A stretch of 64,000 bases of DNA from Hymenobacter sp. UV11 (GTDB lineage Bacteria > Bacteroidota > Bacteroidia > Cytophagales > Hymenobacteraceae). Location: positions 347,760 to 411,759 of the forward strand of contig NZ_SRII01000004.1 of assembly GCF_004684095.1 (NCBI RefSeq). Reading direction: 5' to 3'. The notes below the pieces were generated by a model. It was not told where the DNA came from. It ran no database searches and saw only the letters and a program-made list of their open reading frames with translations. How positions within the stretch are numbered: the stretch's first letter is position 1; every line of letters begins with the position of its first letter. Shown piece by piece: positions 8,775 through 17,936 of this stretch. The position numbers were made by a program, and so were the translations under genes.

Positions 8775-10469
8775 CTAGCGGATATCCCAGGAAAAACCCA
8801 TAAACAGCCCCAAGCTGAAAGGCTGGCGCGGCGAAAACGCCGTGTTAGTCTGCACAAAAGGCGTGAGCACGTAGCGTGCCGTGGGCTGCACCAGCCACTG
8901 CCAGCGCGAGTCCGGGCGCCCAAGGCGGTAGCGTAGGTCCAGGCCCAGGGTCAGGGCCAGGGTCTTAGCCGCGTAGAGGCTGTCGGTGGCGGTGTAGGTC
9001 CGCTGGTGGCCGCCGTAGTCGCTGCCTTCGGTGCTACGGCCACCCTGGTACCAGCCCGCTTCGGCCCCCAGCAGCAGCGCCTTGGCCAGCCGGCCGCGCG
9101 GCGCGCCCAGGGCGTAGCTCAGCTGCACGGGCAGGGTGAGGAGCCGGTAGGTATCGCGCTGCCGAATGCGCGCCCCGCCAGAGTCGGCCAGCTGCAACGC
9201 CAGCCGGGTAGCATATTCCTGGTAGCCTACCCCCACGGCCAGCGCCCAGCGGCCCGACAGCACCCGCCGTATCTGCACCTGCGCACCCAGGCCCGCGGCC
9301 GGCCGCTCCAGGTGTGCAAAGTCTGGGTAGCCGGTAGTAGCCGGCGCGGGGCCAATGGTGCGGTAGCTGAGCGTAGGCCCGGCCAGGGCCAGCAAGGCCC
9401 AGCGGCGCACCGGGGGGTAGGGCGGCCGCAGCGAGTCGGGCCGCGCCACCAGCGGTACTGGCAGGCTGGCCAGCGGCACTATTGGCAAGCGAGCGGTTAT
9501 GAAGTTAGATGAATCAATGGGTAGAGCTGAAAAATTAGCTGATGATTTATCCATGCTTGTTGCTCGTGGACGCTGGCGGTTAGCTACAACCCAGTCAGCA
9601 CTACGGGCACCAGGCTTAGCGGCTGCGGGGTGGTGTCGTGGCAGCGAGTGGCCGTCATCTGGTGCTATTTTGCCGGCGGCAAAACCGGACTGCCGCGCTG
9701 CCTGGCTGCTAGCTGCCGCAATTAGCTGGCCTACCGCGCGGGGCTGCCTTGCGGCAGTTGCTGCGGCACTCAGCTTCGTGCGTCGCGAGTCGCCTGGCGT
9801 CGCACTGCTGTTAGCGAGCGCACCTTCGGCCGGGCGGCGGAACTTGCTGCCAGCGGCTGCCGGCAATGCGTTGCGCGAAATAGCAGGGGGTAGGGCATGC
9901 CTCTCAGGAGTAGTTGCAAGCGCGAGTGGTATCCGCCGCGCCGATTGGTTGAGCGCAGGCGCGGCCGCAAGGCGGCGTCCGGTTTCGTGGGGCCTCTCAG
10001 CATTGTAGATGGCTTGGCTATTGAGCCGCGAAGCAGGCAGCGTGGGCTTCAGTTCTGCCGCCGGGGGTAGGGGATTGGCCGCAGCATACGAGTTGGATTT
10101 TGATTTAAAATTCTGATTGTTAGGTGTTAAAATTGATGCGTCGGGCTGCTTAAGGGTGCTAGTAGGTGACTGCTTTGTAGTCAATTGAGCAGCTGCTGGT
10201 TCACTAGTCGCCAAGCTGCCTGCGGGCCGGGCCGCCCGGCGCGTGAGCAGCCCAGCGGCTACCAGCCCCAGGAGCAGGGCCAGCAGCGGCAGTAACCGGC
10301 GCGGCCGGCGCCACCAAGGCGACCCCGCCGCCGGTAGGCGCTGCCGGATGCCAGCCCAGGCTTCCGGCGGAGGGGCCTCGCCGTAGTCGCCCAGGCGCTG
10401 CCGCAACGCGGTCAGCAACGGGTCGCTGGCGTCATCTTCGGGGCGAATAGAGTCAGGGCTTTCGTTCAT
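8775..10469 (-). CDS. Membrane protein with anti-sigma-like N-terminus and C-terminal barrel domain
   Basis: 564 residues in three parts. Residues 1-55 are charged and contain PPPEAWAGIRQRL, like the cytoplasmic part of Bacteroidota anti-sigma factors. Residues ~58-78 are one transmembrane helix (LLPLLALLLGLVAAGLLTRR). Residues ~80-360 are an Ala/Ser/Pro/Arg-rich low-complexity linker. The last ~200 residues (RRWALLALAGPTLSYRTIG to FSLGLFMGFSWDIR) look like an outer-membrane beta-barrel of the PorT/OMP_b-brl kind. It starts 8 nt after the stop of the ECF sigma gene, so the two are co-transcribed. The inferred role is to control that sigma factor from the envelope. Confidence 0.7.
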   Translation of the reverse strand: MNESPDSIRPEDDASDPLLTALRQRLGDYGEAPPPEAWAGIRQRLPAAGSPWWRRPRRLLPLLALLLGLVAAGLLTRRAARPAGSLATSEPAAAQLTTKQSPTSTLKQPDASILTPNNQNFKSKSNSYAAANPLPPAAELKPTLPASRLNSQAIYNAERPHETGRRLAAAPALNQSARRIPLALATTPERHALPPAISRNALPAAAGSKFRRPAEGALANSSATPGDSRRTKLSAAATAARQPRAVGQLIAAASSQAARQSGFAAGKIAPDDGHSLPRHHPAAAKPGARSADWVVANRQRPRATSMDKSSANFSALPIDSSNFITARLPIVPLASLPVPLVARPDSLRPPYPPVRRWALLALAGPTLSYRTIGPAPATTGYPDFAHLERPAAGLGAQVQIRRVLSGRWALAVGVGYQEYATRLALQLADSGGARIRQRDTYRLLTLPVQLSYALGAPRGRLAKALLLGAEAGWYQGGRSTEGSDYGGHQRTYTATDSLYAAKTLALTLGLDLRYRLGRPDSRWQWLVQPTARYVLTPFVQTNTAFSPRQPFSLGLFMGFSWDIR

Positions 10470-10477
10470 GAGGAGGA

Positions 10478-11050
10478 TTAGCAGAGCGTAGGTTTGGCCA
10501 GGCGTAGGCGGTGGGCCAGTAGCTGGCGGGCGCGGGCCAGCTGCGACTTGCTGGTACCCTCCGAAATGCCCAGCAGCTGTGCTATTTCGGGGTGCGAGTA
10601 GCCCTCGATGGCGTAGAGGTTGAGCACCGTACGGTAGCCGTGCGGCAGCGCCGTGAGGTGCTGAAGCAAGTCGGCCGCAGCGAGTTGGTCGAGGGCCGAT
10701 GGGTCGGGGCTGGGCAGGTTCGCCGCATGTTCGTCCAGGTTGGCGGCGCCGGTGCTGGTGGGGTGGCGCAGGCGGTGCTGCTCTACGGCGTGCAAGGAAG
10801 TGTGCACAGCAATGCGCCGCGCCCAGGCTTCAAACGGGCCATCACCCCGGTACTGGTCGAGGCGGGTAAAGATTTTGACAAACGTGTTTTGCAGCGCATC
10901 CTCCGCCTCGGCCCGGCTGGGGCAGTAGCGCAGGCATATGCCCATTAGCCCGTAGGCCAGCTGGTTGTAGAGCCGTAGCTGCGCTGCTTCTTCGCCCCGG
11001 CGACACGCCGTTAGCAGGGCTTCAGAAACAACAGCAGGAGCAGCAGCCAT
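10478..11050 (-). CDS. ECF sigma factor (sigma-70 family)
   Basis: 190 residues from the ATG at 11050 (a TTG two codons earlier is an alternative). Region 2 is seen in LYNQLAYGLMGICLRYCPSR, AEDALQNTFVKIF and FEAWARRIAVHT. Region 4 is seen in LPHGYRTVLNLYAIEGYSHPEIAQLLGISEGTSKSQLARARQLL, a clear helix-turn-helix. The protein should recruit RNA polymerase to a small regulon in response to an envelope signal. It is upstream of, and nearly touches, the anti-sigma/barrel gene, the standard order for such pairs. Confidence 0.9.
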   Translation of the reverse strand: MAAAPAVVSEALLTACRRGEEAAQLRLYNQLAYGLMGICLRYCPSRAEAEDALQNTFVKIFTRLDQYRGDGPFEAWARRIAVHTSLHAVEQHRLRHPTSTGAANLDEHAANLPSPDPSALDQLAAADLLQHLTALPHGYRTVLNLYAIEGYSHPEIAQLLGISEGTSKSQLARARQLLAHRLRLAKPTLC

Positions 11051-11135
11051 ACGCAATACTAATCGACGACTGCCCCGGTAGCAGCGGCGTTCGGGGGCTT
11101 GACCGGCGGCGCCCCGTAACGGTTGCGCAGGCCCT

Positions 11136-11172
11136 AAAAAAATACCGACGACTCACTATAAGTCGTCGGTAT
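11136..11172 (-). terminator. Intrinsic terminator of the Bat-type operon
   Basis: A perfect 12-bp stem (11142-11153 and 11161-11172) with a 7-nt loop, followed on the minus strand by seven T. It lies 25 nt after the last gene of the MoxR/Bat run. Confidence 0.9.
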
Positions 11173-11196
11173 AAAGTCACAATATTGTCTGTTGCT

Positions 11197-12975
11197 TTAT
11201 AGCTTCTCTTCCAGCCATAGCAAGCCCGCCGCTAGCAAAAACAGTCCGAAAAACCAGCCCGCCGGCCACGGCTGCCGCACGGTAGTTGTGGCCGGCGGGC
11301 CCTGGCTTGCGCGTGCCGCGCGGGCGGCCAGTGCCTGCTCGCCCGCGTGCAGGGACGGCCCGCGCCAAGCCGCTGAGTCGTACACGTAGAAGCTGTGCAC
11401 CGTGCGCCCCGGCCCGCGCACTTGGTGCCAGCCCGCGGCGCTGGGCCAGTACTCGGCGGTGCTCCACTCGAGTAGGCGGGTGTCCTGGGCTAGGGCTAGC
11501 GCCACGGCCGGGCCGCCCGCCAGGGCTTGCGCGGTGGGCAGGGGGGTAGGGCGCGGCCCCGCCAGCCGCAGCGTGAGGGGCTGGCGCGGGTGTGGCCAGC
11601 GTTCCAAAGCCAGCCACGTGGCGCTGGGTGTGGGCGGCGGCGCGGCGGCCGTCAGCAGCTGGCTCCAGAACGAGGCGTAGGCCGCCGCCTGCCCCTGCAA
11701 GGCCCAGCGGAAGGTTTCGGGCACTACCGACACCACTACCGCGCCCAGGCCGTAGCGCCGCCCGGCCGCCACCAGGGCCCCGCCGGGCCCGGTGATGAGT
11801 GGCCGCAACGCCGCCCCCGGCCGCAGGCGCGCCGGTAGCAGCGCCCGCACCGGCGCCGGGGCATTAGGCCAGGTTAGGAGCTGGGCCACAGTGCCAGCCA
11901 CCGGTAGCGGCTGCACCACAAAGTCGGCGCGGGCGGGCACGGCTGCCGGCAGGGGGGTAGGGTCGGCCAGCAGTACCAGGCCCAAGCGGCCTTGGTTGAT
12001 GGCGGCGCGCAGCGTCTGGCTTTCGCCGGGGGGTAGGGCGGCTAAGGTCGCGGCATCGGCCACTACTACGGCGTAGCGGGCCAGCAGCGCTGGCGTGAGG
12101 TGGTCGAGCGGCTGCGGCGACTGGTTCACAAACTCCGTCTGCACCAGGCCGCGGCTCACGGTGGTGCGCAGGGCCACCGCCCGGCCCTGAGCGGCCAGGC
12201 CATTTTTCAAAAACTTAAATTCGAAGCCCGGCACGGCGGCCAGCAGCAGCACGGCGGGCTTGGGCATAGTGGTGATTTCCAGCGGCAGCGGCTCGGTAGC
12301 TACGCTGCCCGCGCGGCGCAGCACCACGGCGTAGCGCGCCAAGCCGGCCACTTTGGGTTGGTAGCTGAGGTGAAAGCTGCCACCTGCCGCCAGCCGCACC
12401 GAGTCGCGGCCGGTACCTTCGGCTTGCAGGCTCACCCAGGCGGGGCTGTCGCCCGCTACCATGCCTTCTACCTCAAAACGCTGACCCAGGGTGAGCTGCT
12501 GCGTCCAGTTGGCGGCCGTAAAGCCGGCGTAGGTCGGCCCGACGTGGCGCACCACGGGCACTGCGCCCAGCGCCGGTAATTCGGCGGTGGGTAGGCCTTC
12601 GCCCAGCAGGTGCAGGCGGCGCAGGGCGGGGCGCTGCTCGGCCAGGGCCAGCAGGCTGCCCAATGACTTGGCACGGGTAGGCGGCGGCGTGCTGTAGGCC
12701 CACACTGGCGTGCCCCGGCCCAGGCGGCGCAGCAGCTGGCGCAGCGTATCGGGCTGGTAGCCAGGCGTGAGTACGATGGCTTCGGCGCGGGCGGCCGCTA
12801 CTTGCTGCTGGGGGGGGTAGGCCGTGAAATACAGCGCCAGCGGGGCCGCCAGGCTGGCCAGCAGCCGCAGCGCCAGCCGGCGGCGGTCGGCGCGCCGGAC
12901 GGCCGCCCAGGCCAGAGCCAGGGCTACTAGTCCGCAGAGGGCGGCTATAAGCAGTGAGGAAGGAGCAGTTGGCAA
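11197..12975 (-). CDS. Membrane protein with amidotransferase-like periplasmic region, end of Bat operon
   Basis: 592 residues from a TTG at 12975; no in-frame ATG is available nearby. Two hydrophobic helices at the N-terminus (residues ~7-25 and ~35-53) and one at the C-terminus (~570-587, GWFFGLFLLAAGLLWLEEKL) bracket a large soluble region. The middle contains KPAVLLLAAVPGFEFKFLKNGL and later GRRYGLGAVVVSVVPETFRWAL, as in membrane proteins of Bat-type operons that carry a class I glutamine-amidotransferase-like fold without obvious catalytic residues. It is the last gene of the run and follows the DUF4175 gene by 93 nt. I do not know its biochemical role. Confidence 0.7.
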   Translation of the reverse strand: MPTAPSSLLIAALCGLVALALAWAAVRRADRRRLALRLLASLAAPLALYFTAYPPQQQVAAARAEAIVLTPGYQPDTLRQLLRRLGRGTPVWAYSTPPPTRAKSLGSLLALAEQRPALRRLHLLGEGLPTAELPALGAVPVVRHVGPTYAGFTAANWTQQLTLGQRFEVEGMVAGDSPAWVSLQAEGTGRDSVRLAAGGSFHLSYQPKVAGLARYAVVLRRAGSVATEPLPLEITTMPKPAVLLLAAVPGFEFKFLKNGLAAQGRAVALRTTVSRGLVQTEFVNQSPQPLDHLTPALLARYAVVVADAATLAALPPGESQTLRAAINQGRLGLVLLADPTPLPAAVPARADFVVQPLPVAGTVAQLLTWPNAPAPVRALLPARLRPGAALRPLITGPGGALVAAGRRYGLGAVVVSVVPETFRWALQGQAAAYASFWSQLLTAAAPPPTPSATWLALERWPHPRQPLTLRLAGPRPTPLPTAQALAGGPAVALALAQDTRLLEWSTAEYWPSAAGWHQVRGPGRTVHSFYVYDSAAWRGPSLHAGEQALAARAARASQGPPATTTVRQPWPAGWFFGLFLLAAGLLWLEEKL

Positions 12976-13068
12976 GGAGATTTTTCGCGCAGTGTTTCGC
13001 GGTGTTAAAACGCAGTATTTCGCAGAAAGCAGGCTGATTAAACGAATTGATAGTCAGCTAAAAATAAC

Positions 13069-15354
13069 TTACCGCCCCAACTCCTGGAAGTAGCGCCGGG
13101 CCAGGCGGTCGGGCGTGGCGGCGGGGGCGGCGGTGGGTACGGGCGGTGGCAATAGGTCGGCGAGGGCGCGCTGGGCGGGGGCGAGGCAGGTGGCGCAGGG
13201 TACCCGGCCGGCGCGGGCATTGGTGGCCAATTGGCGCAAAGCGCGCAAAGCCGGCAGGTATAGGCCGGGCTTTTGCAAAGCCGCCTGGGCCAGCGCGGCG
13301 CCGGCTTGCTCCAGCGCGGCAGCTTCGGTGGGGCGGGCGGGCTGGCCGTGCTGCGTAGCCAGCCAGCGCAAAGCGGCGCGCACGGTGGGCTGGGTGGCCG
13401 GGGCCGCCACGGTTTCCCGAAGCTGCGGGGCGGCGGCGCCCTTCAGCTCGCCGGTGAGGCGCAGGGTGGCCTCGGGCAGGGGGGTAGGGGTAAAGCCGGC
13501 CTTCTTGACGTAGGCGCGGGTTTGCTGCTGCACCTGTTTGAGCAGGCGCAGCGCGCGGTACTCAAAGGGCCGGGCCGCGGCGGGCTGGCCGGTGCGCAGG
13601 CGCAGCTCGGCGGCCCACATCTCGTCGAGCACGGCGTGGAGCTTGGCCTTCACGGCGGGCTCTAGAAAATCGGCGGTTTCGGCGTCGTCGTGCTTGTGCA
13701 TGTAAGGGTCCATCAGCGCGTCGGTGGCGGCGGTGGGCGAGGAGTTGCGGCCGGCCGGCGCTTCGGGGTGGTGGTCGTGGTCGTCGTCGGCCTCGGCTGG
13801 GGGGGTAGGGGCTTTTGCTTCGGCCGGTGCGTCGGCGGTCGGGGCATCGGCCGTGGGGGCGGCGGGCTCGTCGGCGGTGGGCGGACCGGCCGTCACGCCC
13901 AAGCCCTTCTCGGCTTCCTCGCCCAAAAACTTGCCGTAGCGCAGGCGCAGCGACTGCTGGTCGAAGCCCAGCGCATTGGCGCGGTTCGTAAACTCGGCCG
14001 CCGTGAGCTTGGGCTTCTCCGCAATCAGCTTTTCGGTGTCGATAATAATCTGACGCTCACTGCGAAAGTAGGCCGGCGCGGTATTCACGCCCATGCCCAT
14101 ATCGATGGCGCTGGTGGCGGCGGCCGTGTCCTGCCACTGCACCAAAAAGGCGTCGGAGCGTGCCGCGTGGCCATTGTTGTCGCGGGCCTGCAGGTAGAAA
14201 TACAACTCATCGCCGTAAGTCAGCCCCAGCTTGGGCAAGTTCAGCAAACTGCTCACAGTGGCCTCGCCCGGCTGGCCGCCCAGCCCGGCGCTCAGGTCGC
14301 GGCGTACCTCGTGAAACTTCACGGCCTCGCCCTGGCCCTGCGCCACGGTAATGACCAGCTCGGCGCGGGTCAGGCCGTAGTCGTCGCGCAGCGTGGCCTT
14401 TATCGGCACCTCGGGCCGGGTGCCTATCGCCGCGATAAGCGTGTATGGCTTAGGGGTTTGAATGCGAATAGTCGGCAGCTGGTCGGGCCGCACGTCGATG
14501 GCGTAGTCATCCGAAGTTTGCCCTGCGAAGCGCAGCCGGTACAGCGCCGAAGCGCTCAGCACCTGCTCGGCCGCGAACTGCGTGGGCTGCCCCGCCACCG
14601 GCCGCAAGGTCAGCTTCTGGCTACCTAGCTCCAGCACCGGCGCGGCGCCGGCCCCCTTATTCACCCGCACCAGCCAGCGCACCCGCGACCCCTGCGGGCA
14701 TTGAAACGAAGCCGCCGCCGGCACAAACGCCGCCCGCCGCGTGTAGGCCGGTGGCGTCACCAGCAGCTCAACTTTGGTAATACGCGGCGCAGTCACCGGC
14801 ACCGCCCGGCCCGCGTCAGGCGTGAAGCGCAGCGCCACCGTGGCCGGCGTGGTAGCTACCGCCGATTGCCGCGCTGGCAGCCACCACGCCACCACGCTGC
14901 CAGCCAGCAGTAAGCCACTGATTAGTAGAGAATTTTTGAAAGAAACCGGCAGCAGCGGCGCCTGCGTAGCCGCCAACTCATCGAGCCGCTGGCCCACGCG
15001 CTGCTGCTGCAGCTGCCCCAGAAACGGTAGCTGCGCCGCCTCGTGCAGCAGCAGGCCAGCGCTGTCTTCCAGCTCCGGAAATAGCCGGTCCAGTTGCCGG
15101 GCCACGGCAACTGGGCCTAGCCGCCGCAACGGCCACAGCTGCCAGGCGGCTACGGCCAGCACCGCCAGCGCGGCCACCAGCAGCCCCGGCCGGCCGGCCG
15201 GCCAGCGCGCCGCCAGCACACCCAGCAGCAGCAGGCCCGCCAGCGTAGGCAGCGCCACTGCCGCCAGCCGCCGCCCCGCGTAGCTGCGCCCCGCCGCCCG
15301 CAGGTGCTGCCGGGCGGCGCCCAAGTCCGTTGCTATCTGAGAAGCTACCTGCAT
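13069..15354 (-). CDS. DUF4175-type membrane protein of the Bat operon
   Basis: 761 residues. Three helices near the N-terminus (residues ~28-48, ~55-75 and ~145-163) precede a long periplasmic part; the pattern fits DUF4175 proteins, usually encoded next to MoxR, DUF58 and BatA. Residues ~500-570 are low-complexity: repeated PTADAP units, an acidic/His patch (DDDHDHH) and MHKHDDAE. The C-terminal 200 residues are helical, with a CATC pair near residue 720. Its ATG overlaps the TAA of the upstream BatA-type gene (TAATG at 15352-15356), so translation is probably coupled. Confidence 0.75.
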   Translation of the reverse strand: MQVASQIATDLGAARQHLRAAGRSYAGRRLAAVALPTLAGLLLLGVLAARWPAGRPGLLVAALAVLAVAAWQLWPLRRLGPVAVARQLDRLFPELEDSAGLLLHEAAQLPFLGQLQQQRVGQRLDELAATQAPLLPVSFKNSLLISGLLLAGSVVAWWLPARQSAVATTPATVALRFTPDAGRAVPVTAPRITKVELLVTPPAYTRRAAFVPAAASFQCPQGSRVRWLVRVNKGAGAAPVLELGSQKLTLRPVAGQPTQFAAEQVLSASALYRLRFAGQTSDDYAIDVRPDQLPTIRIQTPKPYTLIAAIGTRPEVPIKATLRDDYGLTRAELVITVAQGQGEAVKFHEVRRDLSAGLGGQPGEATVSSLLNLPKLGLTYGDELYFYLQARDNNGHAARSDAFLVQWQDTAAATSAIDMGMGVNTAPAYFRSERQIIIDTEKLIAEKPKLTAAEFTNRANALGFDQQSLRLRYGKFLGEEAEKGLGVTAGPPTADEPAAPTADAPTADAPAEAKAPTPPAEADDDHDHHPEAPAGRNSSPTAATDALMDPYMHKHDDAETADFLEPAVKAKLHAVLDEMWAAELRLRTGQPAAARPFEYRALRLLKQVQQQTRAYVKKAGFTPTPLPEATLRLTGELKGAAAPQLRETVAAPATQPTVRAALRWLATQHGQPARPTEAAALEQAGAALAQAALQKPGLYLPALRALRQLATNARAGRVPCATCLAPAQRALADLLPPPVPTAAPAATPDRLARRYFQELGR

Positions 15355-16919
15355 TATGCTGAAAGAGAAGGAGTGGAAGCCGCGCGCCGCTGCGCCAGCC
15401 AGCGCTCCAGGCCAAAGAGTGCTGCCGCCAGCACTACCAGCCAGGACCGCAAATCGGTGAAGCGATAAGCCACGGGTGGCGCGGCCGCTCGGCTGGCTAC
15501 GCGCACCGGCTGGGCCGGCAGCTGCGCCGGGTCGAGGCGGCGCTGGTCGTGCGCGGTTAAGGTCGAATCAATCCCCAGTTGGGTTTCGGGAGCCAATAAA
15601 TTCAGCAGCAGCGCCGGCAATTCCGGGCTGTCGCCTAGCTTGCTCCAGGCCTGGTTGAGACGCGTAGCCAATTGATAGGTAACACCTTGTGCCTGTGGTG
15701 CCGCCGTAAGAACGGCCCGGCCCCGGCTATCAGCCCATCGGGCTTGACCAGCTACTGGCGGCTTACTGCGCCGCAAGATGCGAATGGGCGCGGCGTCAGC
15801 TGTTTCGGTGGTGGCCAGGGTGGCGGTATCGGCCACGCCCGGCCCAGCGGCTTCTTGCCACAAGCGCAGGCCGCGCGGCACGCGGGCGCGCCAGGCGGCC
15901 GGTACCGGGCTATCGCTTAACCAGAAAAGCCAGTCGGCAGCTTGGGCTGGGTCGGGGGGGGTAGGGCCGGCGGTGAGGGCCAGTGGTCGCGCCAGGCCCA
16001 CGGCCGCCGCCCGCAGCGCCGCCCGCAGGTAGCGCGCATCATCGGCGTAGCTGGCCGTGGCGTAGAGGTACACGCGCAGCGGGCCGGCCAGCACGGGTAC
16101 CGCTGCCGGCGCCCGGCCCGAGTCGGCCGCTGCGGGCCGGAGCTGTGCGCCGCCCGCCGTGGTTTCGTAGCGCAAGGGGGGTAGGCCCGCCACGGTAATC
16201 GCCGCGCCCGACTGGGGTAGGGCCACGCGCACAGTGCGGAAAGTCGTCTGCTTTTCGTCGCTGTGGCCCAGCAGCAGGCGTAGGCTATCAGTGCTGGCGC
16301 CGGCCGCTTGCAGCCAGTCGGTGGCGGTGCGCGTGGGCACGGTTTGCCAGGTCAGGTTGGCCGGTAGCGTCGGGTGCGCGCCGCCGAAGCCGCGCAGCGC
16401 GGCCGGCGTCACGGCGCACAGCGGCTGGCCCGGAAATGAGTCGGCCGCCTGCTGCAGACGCGCCCAATAAAAGTTGTCGCCCCGCGGCTTGGTGGCCGGG
16501 CGGCCCAGCGAGTCGCGCTGCCACTCGGCGGCCGTGATGGGGGGTAGGCCGGGCGCCAGCCAGCGCAGCCGGTAGCCGTGCCGCCGCAGCGAGTCGAGGG
16601 TGGGGCGCACGGCCGCCAGGCTGCTGCCATCGGCCAGTGCGGGGCTCACCAACACCTGGCCCTGGGCCGCAGGCCGCACCTGCCGCCACGCCGGACCAGC
16701 CAGCGCCATGGCCAGCACCGCCAGCAGCGCGGCCCGCAGCAGCAGCAGCCATAGTTGCTCCAGGCGCAGGTTGCGCAGGCGGCGGTTGGCCCCGGCGGCC
16801 AGCCAGCGCAGGCTACCCACCGCCACCTCGCGGCCCGGCCGCCGGTTCCAGAGGTGGATGGCCAGCGGCACGAGCAGGCCCAGCAGCGGCAATACAGAAG
16901 GGTTGGTAAAAGTCAGCAA
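15354..16919 (-). CDS. BatA-type membrane protein (aerotolerance operon)
   Basis: 521 residues. The start is probably TTG at 16919, as no ATG is in frame upstream. The N-terminus MLTFTNPSVLPLLGLLVPLA, the IHLWNRRPGREVAVGSLRWL segment and a second helix at ~60-78 match the BatA N-terminal domain. The periplasmic part shows no intact metal-binding DxSxS motif, unlike full BatA proteins; a last helix (LRSWLVVLAAALFGLERWLA) closes the chain. It sits between the DUF58 gene and the overlapping DUF4175 gene. Bat proteins are linked to oxygen tolerance and envelope integrity in Bacteroidota; that link is from family knowledge. Confidence 0.75.
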   Translation of the reverse strand: MLTFTNPSVLPLLGLLVPLAIHLWNRRPGREVAVGSLRWLAAGANRRLRNLRLEQLWLLLLRAALLAVLAMALAGPAWRQVRPAAQGQVLVSPALADGSSLAAVRPTLDSLRRHGYRLRWLAPGLPPITAAEWQRDSLGRPATKPRGDNFYWARLQQAADSFPGQPLCAVTPAALRGFGGAHPTLPANLTWQTVPTRTATDWLQAAGASTDSLRLLLGHSDEKQTTFRTVRVALPQSGAAITVAGLPPLRYETTAGGAQLRPAAADSGRAPAAVPVLAGPLRVYLYATASYADDARYLRAALRAAAVGLARPLALTAGPTPPDPAQAADWLFWLSDSPVPAAWRARVPRGLRLWQEAAGPGVADTATLATTETADAAPIRILRRSKPPVAGQARWADSRGRAVLTAAPQAQGVTYQLATRLNQAWSKLGDSPELPALLLNLLAPETQLGIDSTLTAHDQRRLDPAQLPAQPVRVASRAAAPPVAYRFTDLRSWLVVLAAALFGLERWLAQRRAASTPSLSA

Positions 16920-16956
16920 GCGAGCTAAAAAATGCTAATTAAGTGAGTGTCAGGAT

Positions 16957-17057
16957 TTTTTTACCGCGGAAGACGCGGAAGATTTACGCGGAGGGCCGCG
17001 GAGGCTGTTCTTCCGCGGCCCTCCGCGTAAATCTTCCGCGTCTTCCGCGGTAAAAAA
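16957..17057. repeat. Perfect 46-bp inverted repeat inside the Bat operon
   Basis: Arms 16957-17002 and 17012-17057 are perfect reverse complements, with a 9-nt loop. Each arm contains repeated CGCGGAAGA-type words and the outer ends are T6/A6. It begins at the base next to the DUF58 stop codon (17058-17060) and lies upstream of the BatA-type start. It could form a very strong RNA hairpin and lower expression of the downstream part of the operon. Confidence 0.95.
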
Positions 17058-17933
17058 CTAATTCATAGCCTGCCTTCGTTTCAAAAACTCGCGCAGCGCG
17101 CCGTCCAGCGGGTCGGCAGTGCTTAGCTGGTGGTAGTCGATGCCCTGCTGGCGGGCGGCCTGGGCGGTGTCGCGCAGCCACTGGCGCAGCTGCGCCTGGT
17201 AGCCGGTGCGCTGCTGGTCGGCATCGAGCTGCAAGGTCTGCCCGGTTTCGAGGTCGCGGAACGTAACACAGCCTTTGTAGCTAAAATTCAGCTCATTGCC
17301 CGCCACCAGGTGCAGCAGCAGCACGTCGCCGCTCACGGCGCGCAGGCGGCCCAGCAGGCGGTTTATCTCGCCGGCTTCCTCATATAAATCGCTCACGCAC
17401 ACCGTGAGGGCGCGCTGCCGCCGGGCCGTGAGCGGGGCCAGCGTGGCGGTGTCGGGGAAGGTGCCGGTGGCCTCGGCCGTTTCGAGGGCGTGGTAGAGGC
17501 GCGGCAGCTGGCGCGTGTCGCTACGGGCGGGGTAGTGCTGCAAGGCACCGGGCCGCAAGATGGTCAGGCCCACTGCATCTCCCTGCTTCTGAGCCAGGTA
17601 AGCCAGCGCGGCTAGCAGCAGCCGGGCGTAGTCGAGCTTGGTGAGGCCGTTATCGTCGCGGTGGTTCATGCTGGCGCTGGCGTCCAGCACCAGGTTCACC
17701 GTCAGGCTAGTATCGACTTCCGACTCGCGCAAATAGTACCGGTCCGAGCGCGCGGCCAGGCGCCAGTCGAGGCGGCGCAGGTCGTCGCCGGGCTGGTAGG
17801 GCCGGTACTGGCTGAACTCCATGCCCGCGCCGTGCCGCCGGCTGGCGTGCGCGCCGGCCAGAAAGCCCTCGGCCGCCTGGCGGGCAGCCAGCGGCAGGTT
17901 GCGCAGGGCGTAGAGGAGTTCGGGGGTTAACAT
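17058..17933 (-). CDS. DUF58 / von Willebrand factor A-like protein
   Basis: 291 residues. The N-terminal motif RRHGAGMEFSQYRPYQPGDD followed by LRRLDWRLAARSDRYYLRE is the DUF58 signature. The vWA-type metal site DASAS lies at residues 84-88 (D84, S86, S88) and is intact. No membrane helix is seen. DUF58 proteins work with MoxR AAA+ ATPases, probably as adaptors that recruit a substrate for remodelling. The gene follows MoxR by about 75 nt, a gap filled by an inverted-repeat element, and is followed by a second such element. Confidence 0.88.
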   Translation of the reverse strand: MLTPELLYALRNLPLAARQAAEGFLAGAHASRRHGAGMEFSQYRPYQPGDDLRRLDWRLAARSDRYYLRESEVDTSLTVNLVLDASASMNHRDDNGLTKLDYARLLLAALAYLAQKQGDAVGLTILRPGALQHYPARSDTRQLPRLYHALETAEATGTFPDTATLAPLTARRQRALTVCVSDLYEEAGEINRLLGRLRAVSGDVLLLHLVAGNELNFSYKGCVTFRDLETGQTLQLDADQQRTGYQAQLRQWLRDTAQAARQQGIDYHQLSTADPLDGALREFLKRRQAMN

Positions 17934-17936
17934 GCA

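Noticed and set aside
12976..13040. CGCAGTGTTTCGCGG-like sequence between the DUF4175 and last Bat-operon gene as another palindromic element
   Set aside because: It has repeated CGCAG/TTTCGC words, but I could not find two good inverted arms.
13690..14628. Long plus-strand frame opposite the DUF4175 gene
   Set aside because: Gly/Val/Arg-rich shadow translation with no signal, helices or motif; the minus-strand gene fits its operon.
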